DNA from: Flavobacteriaceae bacterium
Lineage (GTDB): Bacteria; Bacteroidota; Bacteroidia; Flavobacteriales; Flavobacteriaceae
Length of the DNA: 64,000 bases
Direction of reading: 5' to 3'
Assembly: GCA_014075215.1 (NCBI GenBank)
Contig: CP046177.1
Coordinates: forward strand, 1,543,501 to 1,607,500
Positions 34,233 to 42,811 of this stretch are shown here, one piece after another (within the stretch, counting starts at the first letter, position 1; every line of letters begins with the position of its first letter). The notes under the pieces are model-generated. The model saw nothing but the letters and a program-made list of their open reading frames with translations. It did not search any database and had not been told where the DNA came from. Made by a program: the position numbers and the translations under genes.

Positions 34233-35491
34233 TGTTCTATCAAATCGCCTAAAAAGTGTTTTGTACTTTCTTGAATTAATTTATACGCTAAAACAGACTT
34301 ACCATTTATTCTGTTGTTGTTTTCAAAAGGATTGATGTCAGATAAAATAACGATTCTGTCAGTTGCAGTTGCTTTTCCTTTGGTTTCTCCCCAAATTCTT
34401 GTTGTTTTATCTACTCCTTGAATATAATCTGAAAAAATCCAAACATTTCTGAATAGGTCATTTTCTTTAACCATCATTGCAAATTCTCTAGCCAGAGGAA
34501 TAAAGCTGTTTTTGGATTTTGCAACATCTCCAATTACAAATACTGCCACTCCGTTTGGTTTCAGCATTTTTTTGAATTCGGTAAGTGTTTTTTTTGAAAA
34601 TTTAACCCATTGATTAATGTTCAAATCATCATCAAGCTTTTCAGAAATTTCAATAGGGTCAGAATCTAGAAACCAAGAACGAATCCAATTTTGTTTTGCA
34701 TAGTTAACAATTCCCAAATAAGGTGGTGATGTTAAAAGTAAATCTACTTTGCCTTGATATTTTTTAAGTTCATTTGATTTTGTAATTTCTTTGGCATCAC
34801 ATTCTGCAACAATAGATTCAATTTTTGGTGATTTATGTTTTTTATAAACACGTTCAACCTTTTCTCGCATTATCTCAAACACATTTCTGTCTATTCTATT
34901 TAGCTCTTTTGTTTGTACAAATCGCCTTACATATTCTGGAGACATACTAAAAGTGTTGGGCATACTAATTGACAAATAACCAGATGTGCCATCTTTTCTT
35001 TCTCCTCCGTGCATAACTCCTAAAATAGTTCCAGTTAAAAATTGGTCAACCTTTTCTTTAGAGTTTAGAAGAATATCTTTTAGGTAGCACAATTGAGCTA
35101 AAGTCCGTTGATGAAAAATTAAAAGAATTTCGTCTGATTGAGCTTGAGCTTCTGGAAGAAAAAGTGCGTAATCATAATCTTCTTCTAATTCATTAATTCG
35201 TGCTATTATGTTCTTTTTATTTAAATAATGACTTTTTGCTTTGCTCAATGCTAAAGCTATTGGATTTAAGTCAGAACCAAAAGATTTTCTATTAAGCATT
35301 CTACTTTCCAAAATAGTTGTTCCTCGACCAGAAAAAGGGTCAAAAACTAAATCATCTTCATCAGTAAAATATTTAATGAAATAACTTGCAAGAGAAGGAG
35401 GGAAAGCACCTAAATATGAACAAAGCGAATGCAATGGGTCTGCATCACTTTTATCTGCCCAAGGAGTTATATGAACCTGCTCATTAATCAT
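34229..35491 (-). CDS. DNA methyltransferase (amino-methylase, SPPY type)
   Basis: 420 residues. The SAM-binding motif DPFSGRGT is at 51-58 and catalytic TSPPY at 254-258. The order is motif I before motif IV, and SPPY is usual for N4-cytosine methylases, although N6-adenine activity cannot be excluded. It overlaps both neighbours by 4 bases and is thus coupled to the GHKL ATPase upstream and the nuclease downstream. It probably provides self-modification for the module. Confidence 0.83.
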   Translation of the reverse strand: MINEQVHITPWADKSDADPLHSLCSYLGAFPPSLASYFIKYFTDEDDLVFDPFSGRGTTILESRMLNRKSFGSDLNPIALALSKAKSHYLNKKNIIARINELEEDYDYALFLPEAQAQSDEILLIFHQRTLAQLCYLKDILLNSKEKVDQFLTGTILGVMHGGERKDGTSGYLSISMPNTFSMSPEYVRRFVQTKELNRIDRNVFEIMREKVERVYKKHKSPKIESIVAECDAKEITKSNELKKYQGKVDLLLTSPPYLGIVNYAKQNWIRSWFLDSDPIEISEKLDDDLNINQWVKFSKKTLTEFKKMLKPNGVAVFVIGDVAKSKNSFIPLAREFAMMVKENDLFRNVWIFSDYIQGVDKTTRIWGETKGKATATDRIVILSDINPFENNNRINGKSVLAYKLIQESTKHFLGDLIEQ

Positions 35492-37743
35492 ATTTCTACG
35501 GTTTCAGATTCAACACTCTCAATTATAATCATTTCAAAGAAGTCGGTAATCATACCACAAACAGTTTCACTTGCGTTTCTTAATTCTGATTCTTTAATCT
35601 TGGAATAGGATTCAGTAGGGATTTCCTCATCATCTTTTGTCAATACTTTATCAGGACTGTTTTTATCTAGAACAAAAGCATAGAATGAAATATGTTCGAG
35701 ATATTTGTTTTTAATATTTTGAACAGCTTCGTCATTTTTCCTTTGAGCTCTTGAAACTAGTTTGTTCAGATTTTTGTTTTCTTCCGACACCCAAATAATA
35801 ATTTCATCTTGGTCACTTTCAACACCAGCAACACTATTTTGATCCCAATTATTGTCTGTAAAATATAAATGGTCTTTACCTACATAGTCGATTCTAATAT
35901 TTGGAGATTTATTTTTTCCGTCCTTGTCTGTATCTGAATTTTCAGGACTTTCGACAATTTGAATTTCAATTGATGATGTTAGAGATTTTTGTCCTGGAGG
36001 TCTTAATTCAAGAGATATTTCCCCATTTTCCCCAATTTCTGTATCTTCATTGGTTTTAAAATATGCAATACCATAACCGTTGTTAACTCTAGCAGTTCCT
36101 GTAAAAGAACCTAAAGATTGTGGTTCTATGAACGCTACAAATGTTTCTGCTTTTGCAAAATAGTTTGGATGTGCGTCTGTTTTGAATTTTATATAAAAAG
36201 ATTTATTCTGATAAACTTCTTTAGGAGATTTTGTTGTAATCTCAAAAAATGTTGGTGGGTCTTCAAATGGAATTTCAGGTAATTTTGTGGTAGGAGAGCT
36301 TTCGCCTACAGATGTTGTAGTTACAGAAGTCCCACTACCCGAACTTTGTAAATAAGTATTGATTCTTTTTGCCAATCTTTTCTTTAAACTGTCTAGAACT
36401 TGAGTGTCGTCTTTAGTGAAATAACGTTGTTTTCTCTCTTTATCTAGTCTTTTCAGTTCATCATCAGCATCTAAAGTGTCAACAGTTAGTTTAGTCAGTT
36501 CATCAACTATTGAGGTTGCCTTTAAAGATTCTCTTGTGCTACTAAAAAGCTGACGTTTTGAATCGTTATCTAAATAATCTGCTTCAATATGAACAATCAA
36601 ATATCTATCTAAATATGGAAGTTTAAGGTCTTTTTTAATTAGACCATTACCTAATGTTCCTTGCTTTTGACCATTAAATGTTATGATTATCGGCTGTGAT
36701 ATGCTCGCATAATGCTTTATTCTATCTCTTGGGTCTTGTCCGAGAGTGTTTAAAACCCACCAATAAATAGTTACTTTACCATTTTTAAAAGTTAGACTTG
36801 CTTCATTTCTATATTCTAAATTGTCTGTGTAAGTAAGTAAACGGTTATTTCCAGTAACTGTTCTATTTTCTTTTCTACCATTTCTTCGGTCAGAAATTGT
36901 AAATGGAATTATTGGGTCGAATAAATAGCTATGAGCTAAATACCAAAAGGAATTTGAAGGTGTTGTAATTTTACCTTTATATTTTCCCAAGTCCATCATA
37001 ATATGACGAACAAGAGTTCCAGGTTCGAAAATATCATCTTCAACTTCGAGTGTAAATGGCTGTCCTGTAGATTTTTCAACCATATACTCATACCACTCGT
37101 GTTTGTCTTTATCAATATCTCCTTGATTAATACGAACTATTGAAAAAACTATTTTGCTCTTTTTTCGATTATCTTCTCTGAAAGATGGTTTTGAAATAAT
37201 TATGGTTAAATTATTATAGGCAAGAGCAGTTGAACCACCTTGACCAAAAGCACCCATTAAATGTAATTTCCCAATTTTATTATCTTGGTTAATAGACAAA
37301 ATTGTATCAGAAAATTGTTCTGGTTTCAAACCTATTCCTTTATCCCGAATTTCAACTGTTGGTTTTGTGTCTTTTCCAGAATCAAACAATGTAACTCGAA
37401 CCTTATCTGAAAGTTGGTCTATTTTTTTATCTCTTGCAGATTTTATTTTAGAGAGTTTACCATCTTCTATACCAAACCAATCTTCAGATGCTCTACGAGG
37501 AGAACGAAAACCTATTGGTTTGCCTTGCAATTTCCATTCCTTTTCAAGTACTGCATCTATTGCATTTGTAATTCGTTCAGTAACACCACCTGCTGGGTCT
37601 GTTCCGATATTAATTATTCCTGTATTATTTCTTTTTCCACCAACATTTTCCCAACGGATTTTGGAAGTTCCTATTTTTTGAATAAGTTTTCTTATTTCGT
37701 CAGGCTTATGAGCGTTAATAAGGTCTTGAAATATTTCGTTCAT
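35488..37743 (-). CDS. GHKL-type ATPase of a candidate defence operon
   Basis: 751 residues. The N-terminal GHKL (Hsp90/MutL/histidine-kinase-like) ATPase fold has the N box ERITNAIDA (56-64), G1 DKGIGL (134-139) and G2 GAFGQGG (164-170). The middle (about 200-420) resembles the transducer part of such ATPases. The C-terminal half has beta-rich and charged regions with no recognised domain. There is no kinase phospho-acceptor domain. It probably acts as an ATP-gated clamp or sensor for the coupled methylase and nuclease; that role is inferred. Confidence 0.78.
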   Translation of the reverse strand: MNEIFQDLINAHKPDEIRKLIQKIGTSKIRWENVGGKRNNTGIINIGTDPAGGVTERITNAIDAVLEKEWKLQGKPIGFRSPRRASEDWFGIEDGKLSKIKSARDKKIDQLSDKVRVTLFDSGKDTKPTVEIRDKGIGLKPEQFSDTILSINQDNKIGKLHLMGAFGQGGSTALAYNNLTIIISKPSFREDNRKKSKIVFSIVRINQGDIDKDKHEWYEYMVEKSTGQPFTLEVEDDIFEPGTLVRHIMMDLGKYKGKITTPSNSFWYLAHSYLFDPIIPFTISDRRNGRKENRTVTGNNRLLTYTDNLEYRNEASLTFKNGKVTIYWWVLNTLGQDPRDRIKHYASISQPIIITFNGQKQGTLGNGLIKKDLKLPYLDRYLIVHIEADYLDNDSKRQLFSSTRESLKATSIVDELTKLTVDTLDADDELKRLDKERKQRYFTKDDTQVLDSLKKRLAKRINTYLQSSGSGTSVTTTSVGESSPTTKLPEIPFEDPPTFFEITTKSPKEVYQNKSFYIKFKTDAHPNYFAKAETFVAFIEPQSLGSFTGTARVNNGYGIAYFKTNEDTEIGENGEISLELRPPGQKSLTSSIEIQIVESPENSDTDKDGKNKSPNIRIDYVGKDHLYFTDNNWDQNSVAGVESDQDEIIIWVSEENKNLNKLVSRAQRKNDEAVQNIKNKYLEHISFYAFVLDKNSPDKVLTKDDEEIPTESYSKIKESELRNASETVCGMITDFFEMIIIESVESETVEI

Positions 37744-37744
37744 A

Positions 37745-37990
37745 CTAAAAGTTAAAAGATTCGGTATTGTTTTTTAAGTTCTTTTTATAAAGAGTTTCCA
37801 TTGTTTTTAGTTCCTCTTTAATTGCTTTAACCATTTTATTTAAGTCTTCCTCATTATATTCGTAATTGTTTTCATTCGAACACTTTGAAAGACTACGGAT
37901 TCCCTTTAGAATGTTTTCCACTCTTCTCGAAGCTACTCGTTTAAATCGGTCTTTTTTTAATTCAGAATTATCCATTATTTCTGATTTCAT
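37745..37990 (-). CDS. Small charged protein, first gene of the GHKL operon
   Basis: 81 residues, helical, highly charged, without signal or membrane segment. An internal start at 37975 (MDNSELKK) is also possible. It ends 1 base before the ATPase start, so it is probably translated from the same message. No HTH motif is evident. Function unknown. Confidence 0.65.
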   Translation of the reverse strand: MKSEIMDNSELKKDRFKRVASRRVENILKGIRSLSKCSNENNYEYNEEDLNKMVKAIKEELKTMETLYKKNLKNNTESFNF

Positions 37991-38060
37991 TTGTTATATA
38001 GTTGCAAGTATAGAATTATTTACTACATTTCAATAAATATAGTCTATAAACTTCCAGAAA

Positions 38061-38147
38061 GCGTTGGGAAATTTTAGCTCTTTTGGTTTTTAAGCGTTGG
38101 AATTGAGCGTTGGCAAAAACCGAAAGTGCTAAAATATGCGGTTGGTC
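38061..38147 (-). repeat. GTTGG-flanked imperfect hairpin (R4)
   Basis: Arms ATTTTAGCTCTTTTGG and CCGAAAGTGCTAAAAT pair apart from the TCT/AGT position that is also mismatched in R1-R3. GCGTTGG repeats lie at 38061, 38094 and 38107, and GGTTGG near 38140. R3 and R4 bracket the GHKL operon in the same orientation. Confidence 0.6.
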
Positions 38148-38155
38148 AGTATGAA

Positions 38156-38351
38156 ACACAACGGTCTTGTGTATGAAACGTAGCGTATAAAAAGACACTA
38201 ACTTTTCGGATTAACACAGAGCCGAATTTTTATATTTTGTTTTTAATTTATCATTCTTAAATGCCAAATTTAAAAATTTGGCGGTCTTCGAAAATACACA
38301 CAAACCTTTCGGAAAGCCTATAATAGCTATGTTTTATACACGTTGTTGTAA
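38156..38351 (-). other. attC10-like recombination site (long)
   Basis: AAC at 38160-38162 and GTT at 38345-38347. Arms GTGTATGAAACGTAGCGTAT and ATAGCTATGTTTTATACAC. About 196 bp, with an inner hairpin GCCAAATTTAAAAATTTGGC as in attC7. Confidence 0.75.
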
Positions 38352-38363
38352 AACGTTTTTTAT

Positions 38364-38769
38364 TCAGATTACTCCTGTTATTTGTAAATTCCCAGTTATT
38401 TTTCGGACAATCATTTCCACTTCTTCAAGTCTGTAATTTTTCGCAAACTCGACATTCAGTCCGTTAATCTTTTCTCCATTTCCGTTTATTACATATCCAA
38501 ATGCAATATTCGTAAATTTACTTTCTACACCTAAAAATAAATATTTATTATAAGCCGAATTATTAGTTAAAGATTTCTTGTAAACTAAATTTTGCACCAG
38601 AATTTTCAACAAGCTCAAATCCGTTATCTTCAAAATGCTGAACAAATTCGGGAAACATTTTTTTCATTCCCCCGAATGATTCATTTCTTCTCGCTACTTT
38701 TTTGGAATCATTATTAAATTTCCAAAATACATAACCACCTATTATTAAAATTAAAAAAAACCAAACCAT
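38364..38769 (-). pseudogene. Frameshifted membrane-anchored hypothetical gene
   Basis: The 68-residue frame 38563-38769 (one transmembrane helix, then NESFGGMKKMFPEFVQHF to GAKFSLQEIFN) stops within a second frame, 38364-38645, that continues with KKSLTNNSAYNKYLFLGVES to LQITGVI. A one-base change near 38572-38585 would join them into a single protein of about 130 residues with anchor and globular domain. Alternatively two overlapping genes are real, but the downstream frame has no convincing start of its own. Confidence 0.55.
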
Positions 38770-39383
38770 TATTTAATTCGCTTTACGATTCTGTTTAAAA
38801 TCTGATTTCTGATAAATGTATTTAATCTTTCTTTGTCTTTTAGTTTTTCCGCAAAAGGTGGTGAAAGGAAATAATATGTTTTTATAAAAAATCTACCAAA
38901 ATAATTTTTTGACAATGTGTTATCTCTGAAAAATTTTAAATGTAAAACTTCAGGTGCAAATTCATTTCCGTAGCAAGCTGTTGCAATATAACAACCGCTT
39001 TTTCCACTTGTCGCACTTTTTTGAGGTTTAGGATGTCCCATTATTTTTTCATATTCTGCTTCGTCTTCTTTTTGCATTACTGCATAACCTTCGTGAGAAA
39101 CATAAACTCTTCGATTATTCATAAAAGACCAACTTGGAAAAGACTCGTCAATTCTTTGACCATTATAAGGACATTTTCCTCTGTTTACTAAACCTAAATT
39201 GTCTAAATATGTAAAAATGTCTAAAGACCTAACAATATGATTTTGAAGAAAATTAGTTAAAGTTTCAAAACTTTCTGGCTCAAATGGTTTGTTTTCAAAT
39301 TTGTCTGCTATAACTCCTTTTGCACTTAATTCTTTGCAGATGTCATTTACATATTCTGTGGTAAATTCTGAATAATATTTCAT
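38769..39383 (-). CDS. CFI-box-CTERM domain protein
   Basis: 204 residues. The C-terminal block CYIATACYGNEFAPEVLHLK and the following FRDNTLSKNYFGRFFIKTYY match the CFI-box C-terminal domain, including its conserved Cys, Pro and FRD. The N-terminal part is not recognised. It is coupled to both neighbours by one-base overlaps. Function unknown; the domain occurs in many unrelated small bacterial proteins. Confidence 0.7.
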   Translation of the reverse strand: MKYYSEFTTEYVNDICKELSAKGVIADKFENKPFEPESFETLTNFLQNHIVRSLDIFTYLDNLGLVNRGKCPYNGQRIDESFPSWSFMNNRRVYVSHEGYAVMQKEDEAEYEKIMGHPKPQKSATSGKSGCYIATACYGNEFAPEVLHLKFFRDNTLSKNYFGRFFIKTYYFLSPPFAEKLKDKERLNTFIRNQILNRIVKRIK

Positions 39384-39871
39384 TATTTTATTTTTATTCG
39401 GTCAGTTAAATTATATGATTTTTTTAATTCGTTGGTAGTAAGATTGACAATGAAACTTTTTTGTTTATAAAGAAATAAAATTGAAGTATTAGCAAATTTT
39501 TGGTCTGCATATGTTAGATAAGATTCTATTTTCAATGCTTTTTGTCCGTTTGCTAAAACAATATTCTCTGTCTTTTCTCCATTCGATTGAGCGTTTTCTT
39601 TCGCTGTTTTAAAAAATTGGTCTTTATATACTTGAAGAGAATTGCCAGTTAAACCTTTCATATCCTCAAAAAGATTTTGAACTGTTGCGGAATATTGGAA
39701 TATATTTTCGTTATTGTCTTGAAAAACACAACTATAATTGTTTTGATTTCCTAAATTCCGAGTATATTCTAATTCACAAGGTGTGTTGATTGTCAGTCCT
39801 TCAATTTTGTTTTCGGTTTGAGAAAATGCCATAAAAGGTAAAAGCATTCCGAGTAAGATTATTTTCTTCAT
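39383..39871 (-). CDS. Secreted hypothetical protein
   Basis: 162 residues with signal peptide MKKIILLGMLLPFMAFSQ. The remainder is a soluble alpha/beta domain with two Cys. It is the first gene of cassette 10, with IS-5 15 bases upstream of its start. No family is recognised. Confidence 0.7.
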   Translation of the reverse strand: MKKIILLGMLLPFMAFSQTENKIEGLTINTPCELEYTRNLGNQNNYSCVFQDNNENIFQYSATVQNLFEDMKGLTGNSLQVYKDQFFKTAKENAQSNGEKTENIVLANGQKALKIESYLTYADQKFANTSILFLYKQKSFIVNLTTNELKKSYNLTDRIKIK

Positions 39872-39926
39872 AGAGATTGGTTCAAATGTCTCGTCCTAAA
39901 ATAGGGCTACAGTTAATTATTAAAAT

Positions 39927-40784
39927 TTATGCTACATTTTTGTGCACGTAATTAGGTGTTTTATAATCTAAAGATAAATGTAATCTTTTATTATTATATA
40001 ATTTGATTGCATTTTTTGTTGCTTTTTTGGCGTGATTGATATTTGTAAATGTTTGGTCGAGGAAGAATTCATCTTTTAAAATTCCGTTAACTCTTTCGGC
40101 CATTGCGTTTTCGTAGCAATGATTTTCTTGGGTCATACTGATTTGTATCTTTTTTCTTTTCAAAATTTGAGTATAAACATTGCTACAATATTGTATTCCT
40201 CTATCAGAATGATGTATGATTTCTTCGGTATTTTTAGTTTGATAAATAGCTTTATTTAAAGCTCTAACACAGCCTTTAAGTTCTAAACTATCACTAATAT
40301 CATAGCCTACTATTTTTCTTGAATACATATCAGTAATAAGTGCTAAATAACAAAATCCATTTATAGTTCTTATATAGGTAATATCCGAAGCCCAAACTTG
40401 GTTAGGTCTATTAATGATCAGGTCTTTTATGATATTTTTATATTTATAAAAACGATGGTAAGAGTTGGTTGTTTTAGAAGAATATTTTTTCCTTCTAATT
40501 AACAAATTATTTTCTTTTAAGATTCTAAATAACTGGTCTCTACCTATATTTATATTCTGTTTCCTAAAATCATTATGTAAGGATTTCATTAGCTTTCTAG
40601 TACCTTCTCTGGGTAATGTTTTCCTGCTTTTTTTAACAAGCATTATTACATTTTGTTCTATTTGTTTTTTAAGAACAAACCTTTTTTGATATTTGTAATA
40701 AGCATCTCTTTTTAACTCGAAAGCATTACAAATAGTAGCGATGGCGTACCTTCTTTTTTTTCTATTAATCGGTGCTATTTTCAT
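39927..40784 (-). CDS. IS3-family transposase OrfB (IS-5)
   Basis: 285 residues, identical to OrfB of IS-1. Confidence 0.93.
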   Translation of the reverse strand: MKIAPINRKKRRYAIATICNAFELKRDAYYKYQKRFVLKKQIEQNVIMLVKKSRKTLPREGTRKLMKSLHNDFRKQNINIGRDQLFRILKENNLLIRRKKYSSKTTNSYHRFYKYKNIIKDLIINRPNQVWASDITYIRTINGFCYLALITDMYSRKIVGYDISDSLELKGCVRALNKAIYQTKNTEEIIHHSDRGIQYCSNVYTQILKRKKIQISMTQENHCYENAMAERVNGILKDEFFLDQTFTNINHAKKATKNAIKLYNNKRLHLSLDYKTPNYVHKNVA

Positions 40785-41179
40785 TAAGGCTTTATGTTTA
40801 AGTTTTTTTTTAATTCTTCAACATTTTTATAGCCAAGATTTTCAGCAGCTACTTCAAGATAACTATCATTCACAAGTTTATCTAGATCCTTTTTAATAAG
40901 AAGATCTTTGAGTTGTTTTAGCTCTTTTTGAAGGGCTTTAATACGGGATAATTCGTCGTCTGTTTGCACGGTTACACGGGTGTTCATTAAATCTTTACGG
41001 TCATATTTTTTAATCCATACGTTTATCGTACTAGATTGTATGCCGTAAGTTAAGGCAATTTGTCTTTTGGAATGGTTTCCTTTGGTAAGTTCTGCTAATA
41101 CTTTGAGTTTAAAACTCTCACTATAACGTCTTACATATCCATCATTTTTATACATATACTTGTTGTTTTTTGTATACAT
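40784..41179 (-). CDS. IS3-family transposase OrfA (IS-5)
   Basis: 131 residues, identical to OrfA of IS-1. Confidence 0.93.
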   Translation of the reverse strand: MYTKNNKYMYKNDGYVRRYSESFKLKVLAELTKGNHSKRQIALTYGIQSSTINVWIKKYDRKDLMNTRVTVQTDDELSRIKALQKELKQLKDLLIKKDLDKLVNDSYLEVAAENLGYKNVEELKKNLNIKP

Positions 41180-41202
41180 ATTTCAGGACGGGTCAAAATG
41201 TT

Positions 41203-41335
41203 TTACAACGATTTAGTATATGAAAAGTAGCGGACTTAAAAGCACTGACTTTTCAATTTATACCTAATGCTAAATTTACAAAACTAACTTTAAATGAAGC
41301 ACTTAAACCGCTATTTTTTATATACCGTGTTGGGC
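41203..41335 (-). other. attC11-like recombination site
   Basis: AAC at 41207-41209 and GTTGGGC at 41329-41335, a perfect match to GTTRRRY. Identical to attC13 from the AAC onward, while the bases left of the AAC differ completely. Confidence 0.83.
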
Positions 41336-41347
41336 GTATGTTACTTT

Positions 41348-41539
41348 TCATTCGTTTTTGTCAGTTAGTGTAATAGTCAGTTTATTTTTTTGTTGGTCAA
41401 TCTCAATTTCTTTTCCGATTTCAAATCCAAGTTCTCTCAACCATTTTCCTTCAAGTCGAATTTCAGGAACAACAGCATATTTACTCCATTCGCGAGATTG
41501 GTATTTTTGATAAATTTTTAGCTTTCTAAATCGACTCAT
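41348..41539 (-). CDS. SymE-like small protein
   Basis: About 63 residues from the preferred start MSRFRKLK at 41539. The longer frame to 41566 would cover the operator-like palindrome. The C-terminal part PEIRLEGKWLRELGFEIGKE, then IEIDQQKNKLTITL, matches SymE-family proteins, which have an AbrB-like fold and include type I toxins. It is divergent from an XRE gene. Toxin activity is inferred from family only. Confidence 0.75.
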   Translation of the reverse strand: MSRFRKLKIYQKYQSREWSKYAVVPEIRLEGKWLRELGFEIGKEIEIDQQKNKLTITLTDKNE

Positions 41540-41547
41540 TAAAAACT

Positions 41548-41565
41548 TGTTCGTTATGACGAACA
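41548..41565. promoter_or_regulatory. Operator-like palindrome between SymE-like and XRE genes
   Basis: TGTTCGTTATGACGAACA is a perfect 7-4-7 inverted repeat in the 59-base divergent promoter gap. A third half-site, GTGAACAC, lies at the XRE start. It is a likely binding site for the XRE protein. Confidence 0.7.
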
Positions 41566-41598
41566 CAATATATAAATAATTTATCTAAATTCGGTATA

Positions 41599-41817
41599 GT
41601 GAACACAAAAGAATTAAAATATTTTAAAAAATTAGGTGCTAAAATCAAGCAATTAAGAGAAGAAAAAGAGATTGACCAAAAGTCTTTTGCTTTTGATTGT
41701 GGAATTGGAAGAACTCAATTGTATATGATTGAAAACGGAAAAACGAATCCTCGTTTGTTTACTTTGATGAAAATTGCTGATGGATTAGAAATTTCGGTTT
41801 CTGTACTTCTAAAATAG
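41599..41817 (+). CDS. XRE-type regulator paired with SymE-like gene
   Basis: 72 residues from a GTG start. The HTH is KSFAFDCGIGRTQLYMIENGK, followed by PRLFTLMKIADGLEISVSVLL. It is a likely repressor of the divergent pair. It is one of the few plus-strand genes, so this cassette must carry its own promoter. Confidence 0.85.
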   Translation: MNTKELKYFKKLGAKIKQLREEKEIDQKSFAFDCGIGRTQLYMIENGKTNPRLFTLMKIADGLEISVSVLLK

Positions 41818-41899
41818 CTCAATTTTACTGTATTACTTTAGATGTATGATTCCACTTTATTTGATAACCAACAGATTTTATCATTTTATTGCCAATTGC

Positions 41900-42031
41900 G
41901 CCCAACGGTCTTGTGTATGAGTAGTAGCGGATTTCTACTCACAAATCTTTCAGTTTGGCACTGACCTTTGTTTTATGTTTATACTTTTGTTTTATCACTT
42001 AAACCGCTATTACTTATACACCGTGTTAGCA
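41900..42031 (-). other. attC12-like recombination site
   Basis: Starts GCCCAAC, an exact RYYYAAC, with AAC at 41904-41906, and ends GTTAGCA (GTT at 42025). Arms GTGTATGAGTAGTAGCGG and CCGCTATTACTTATACAC pair over 18 positions with two G-T wobbles. Confidence 0.83.
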
Positions 42032-42038
42032 CAAGTAT

Positions 42039-42807
42039 TTAGAAATATTTTCGTTTGACCTCATTCAGTTCACTTGAAGTTGGATTTAAACTACCTCTAT
42101 ATTTAAATAGCTTTCCTTTTCCATTACATATTTTACATTTAACTTTATAAGTAACTGTTTCTTTTTTTTCCATAACACCCTGTACAAGTTTTTAATGTAC
42201 CTCCACTTAACCCACCATAACCATTGGAAGTAATTTTTGTATATCCTAAATTACCCACACCCCAGCAGGTTTGACAAGTCCTTGTTCCAGTTTTAGTTAC
42301 TTTTCCACTTGAACAGTAATTAGTACATCTTACATAAGAGCAGTCCTCACTTATCTTTTTTAGTCTCTCTTTTTTTACTCTTTCTTTTTCTAACCTTGCT
42401 ACTCTTTCTCTTTCTTTTATTTTTCTTTGTTCCGCCAATCTGATCGCTTCTTTGTTTTGTTCTTCGACAGATTTTTCTATCCTCACAAAATAGCTTAAAG
42501 TCTCATTTTTGATTTTTTTAGTAGCATTCTTTTGATGCTCATTAATGAATAGATTTAAAGCTATTTCAGCTTTTTTAAATTTTCCATCATTGTAAAAAGC
42601 CTTAATCTTTAAATTAAGAGTCCTAGCATTAGGAGCACCTAATTCTCGTTCTGCTTTTTCTACATATTCAATAGCTTGAGTATAATTATTTTGATTGAAT
42701 TGTTTTTCTGCTTCAACAAAATAAAGCTTTGCTTTTGTGTTCTCATCTAATTGCGAATAAGAATTAAAACTAATTAGAGATAATAATAGTATTAAAAATG
42801 CTCTCAT
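42039..42807 (-). pseudogene. Secreted TPR/zinc-finger-like protein with a homopolymer frameshift
   Basis: The first frame (42145-42807) has a signal peptide, TPR-like helices (KAKLYFVEAEKQFNQNNYTQA), a Lys/Arg/Glu-rich coiled coil and DnaJ-type CxxCxG repeats (CQTCWGVGN, CTGCYGKK), then stops. At the A8 run (plus T run 42162-42169) a -1 shift continues as KETVTYKVKCKICNGKGKL and so on to a stop at 42039-42041, completing the Cys pairs. It may be an inactivating deletion, a sequencing error or a frameshift signal. Confidence 0.65.
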
Positions 42808-42811
42808 TTTT

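Larger units (their letters stand above)
39887..41195 (-). mobile_element. IS-5: IS3-family insertion sequence, copy 5
   Basis: 1309 bp, with the 3-base duplication AAA. The right end is 11 bases before the AAC of attC11. Confidence 0.95.

Noticed and set aside
38016..38198. Minus-strand 60-codon frame starting MSFYTL
   Set aside because: It is formed by hairpin R4 and the start of attC10, with no family-like sequence and no independent support.
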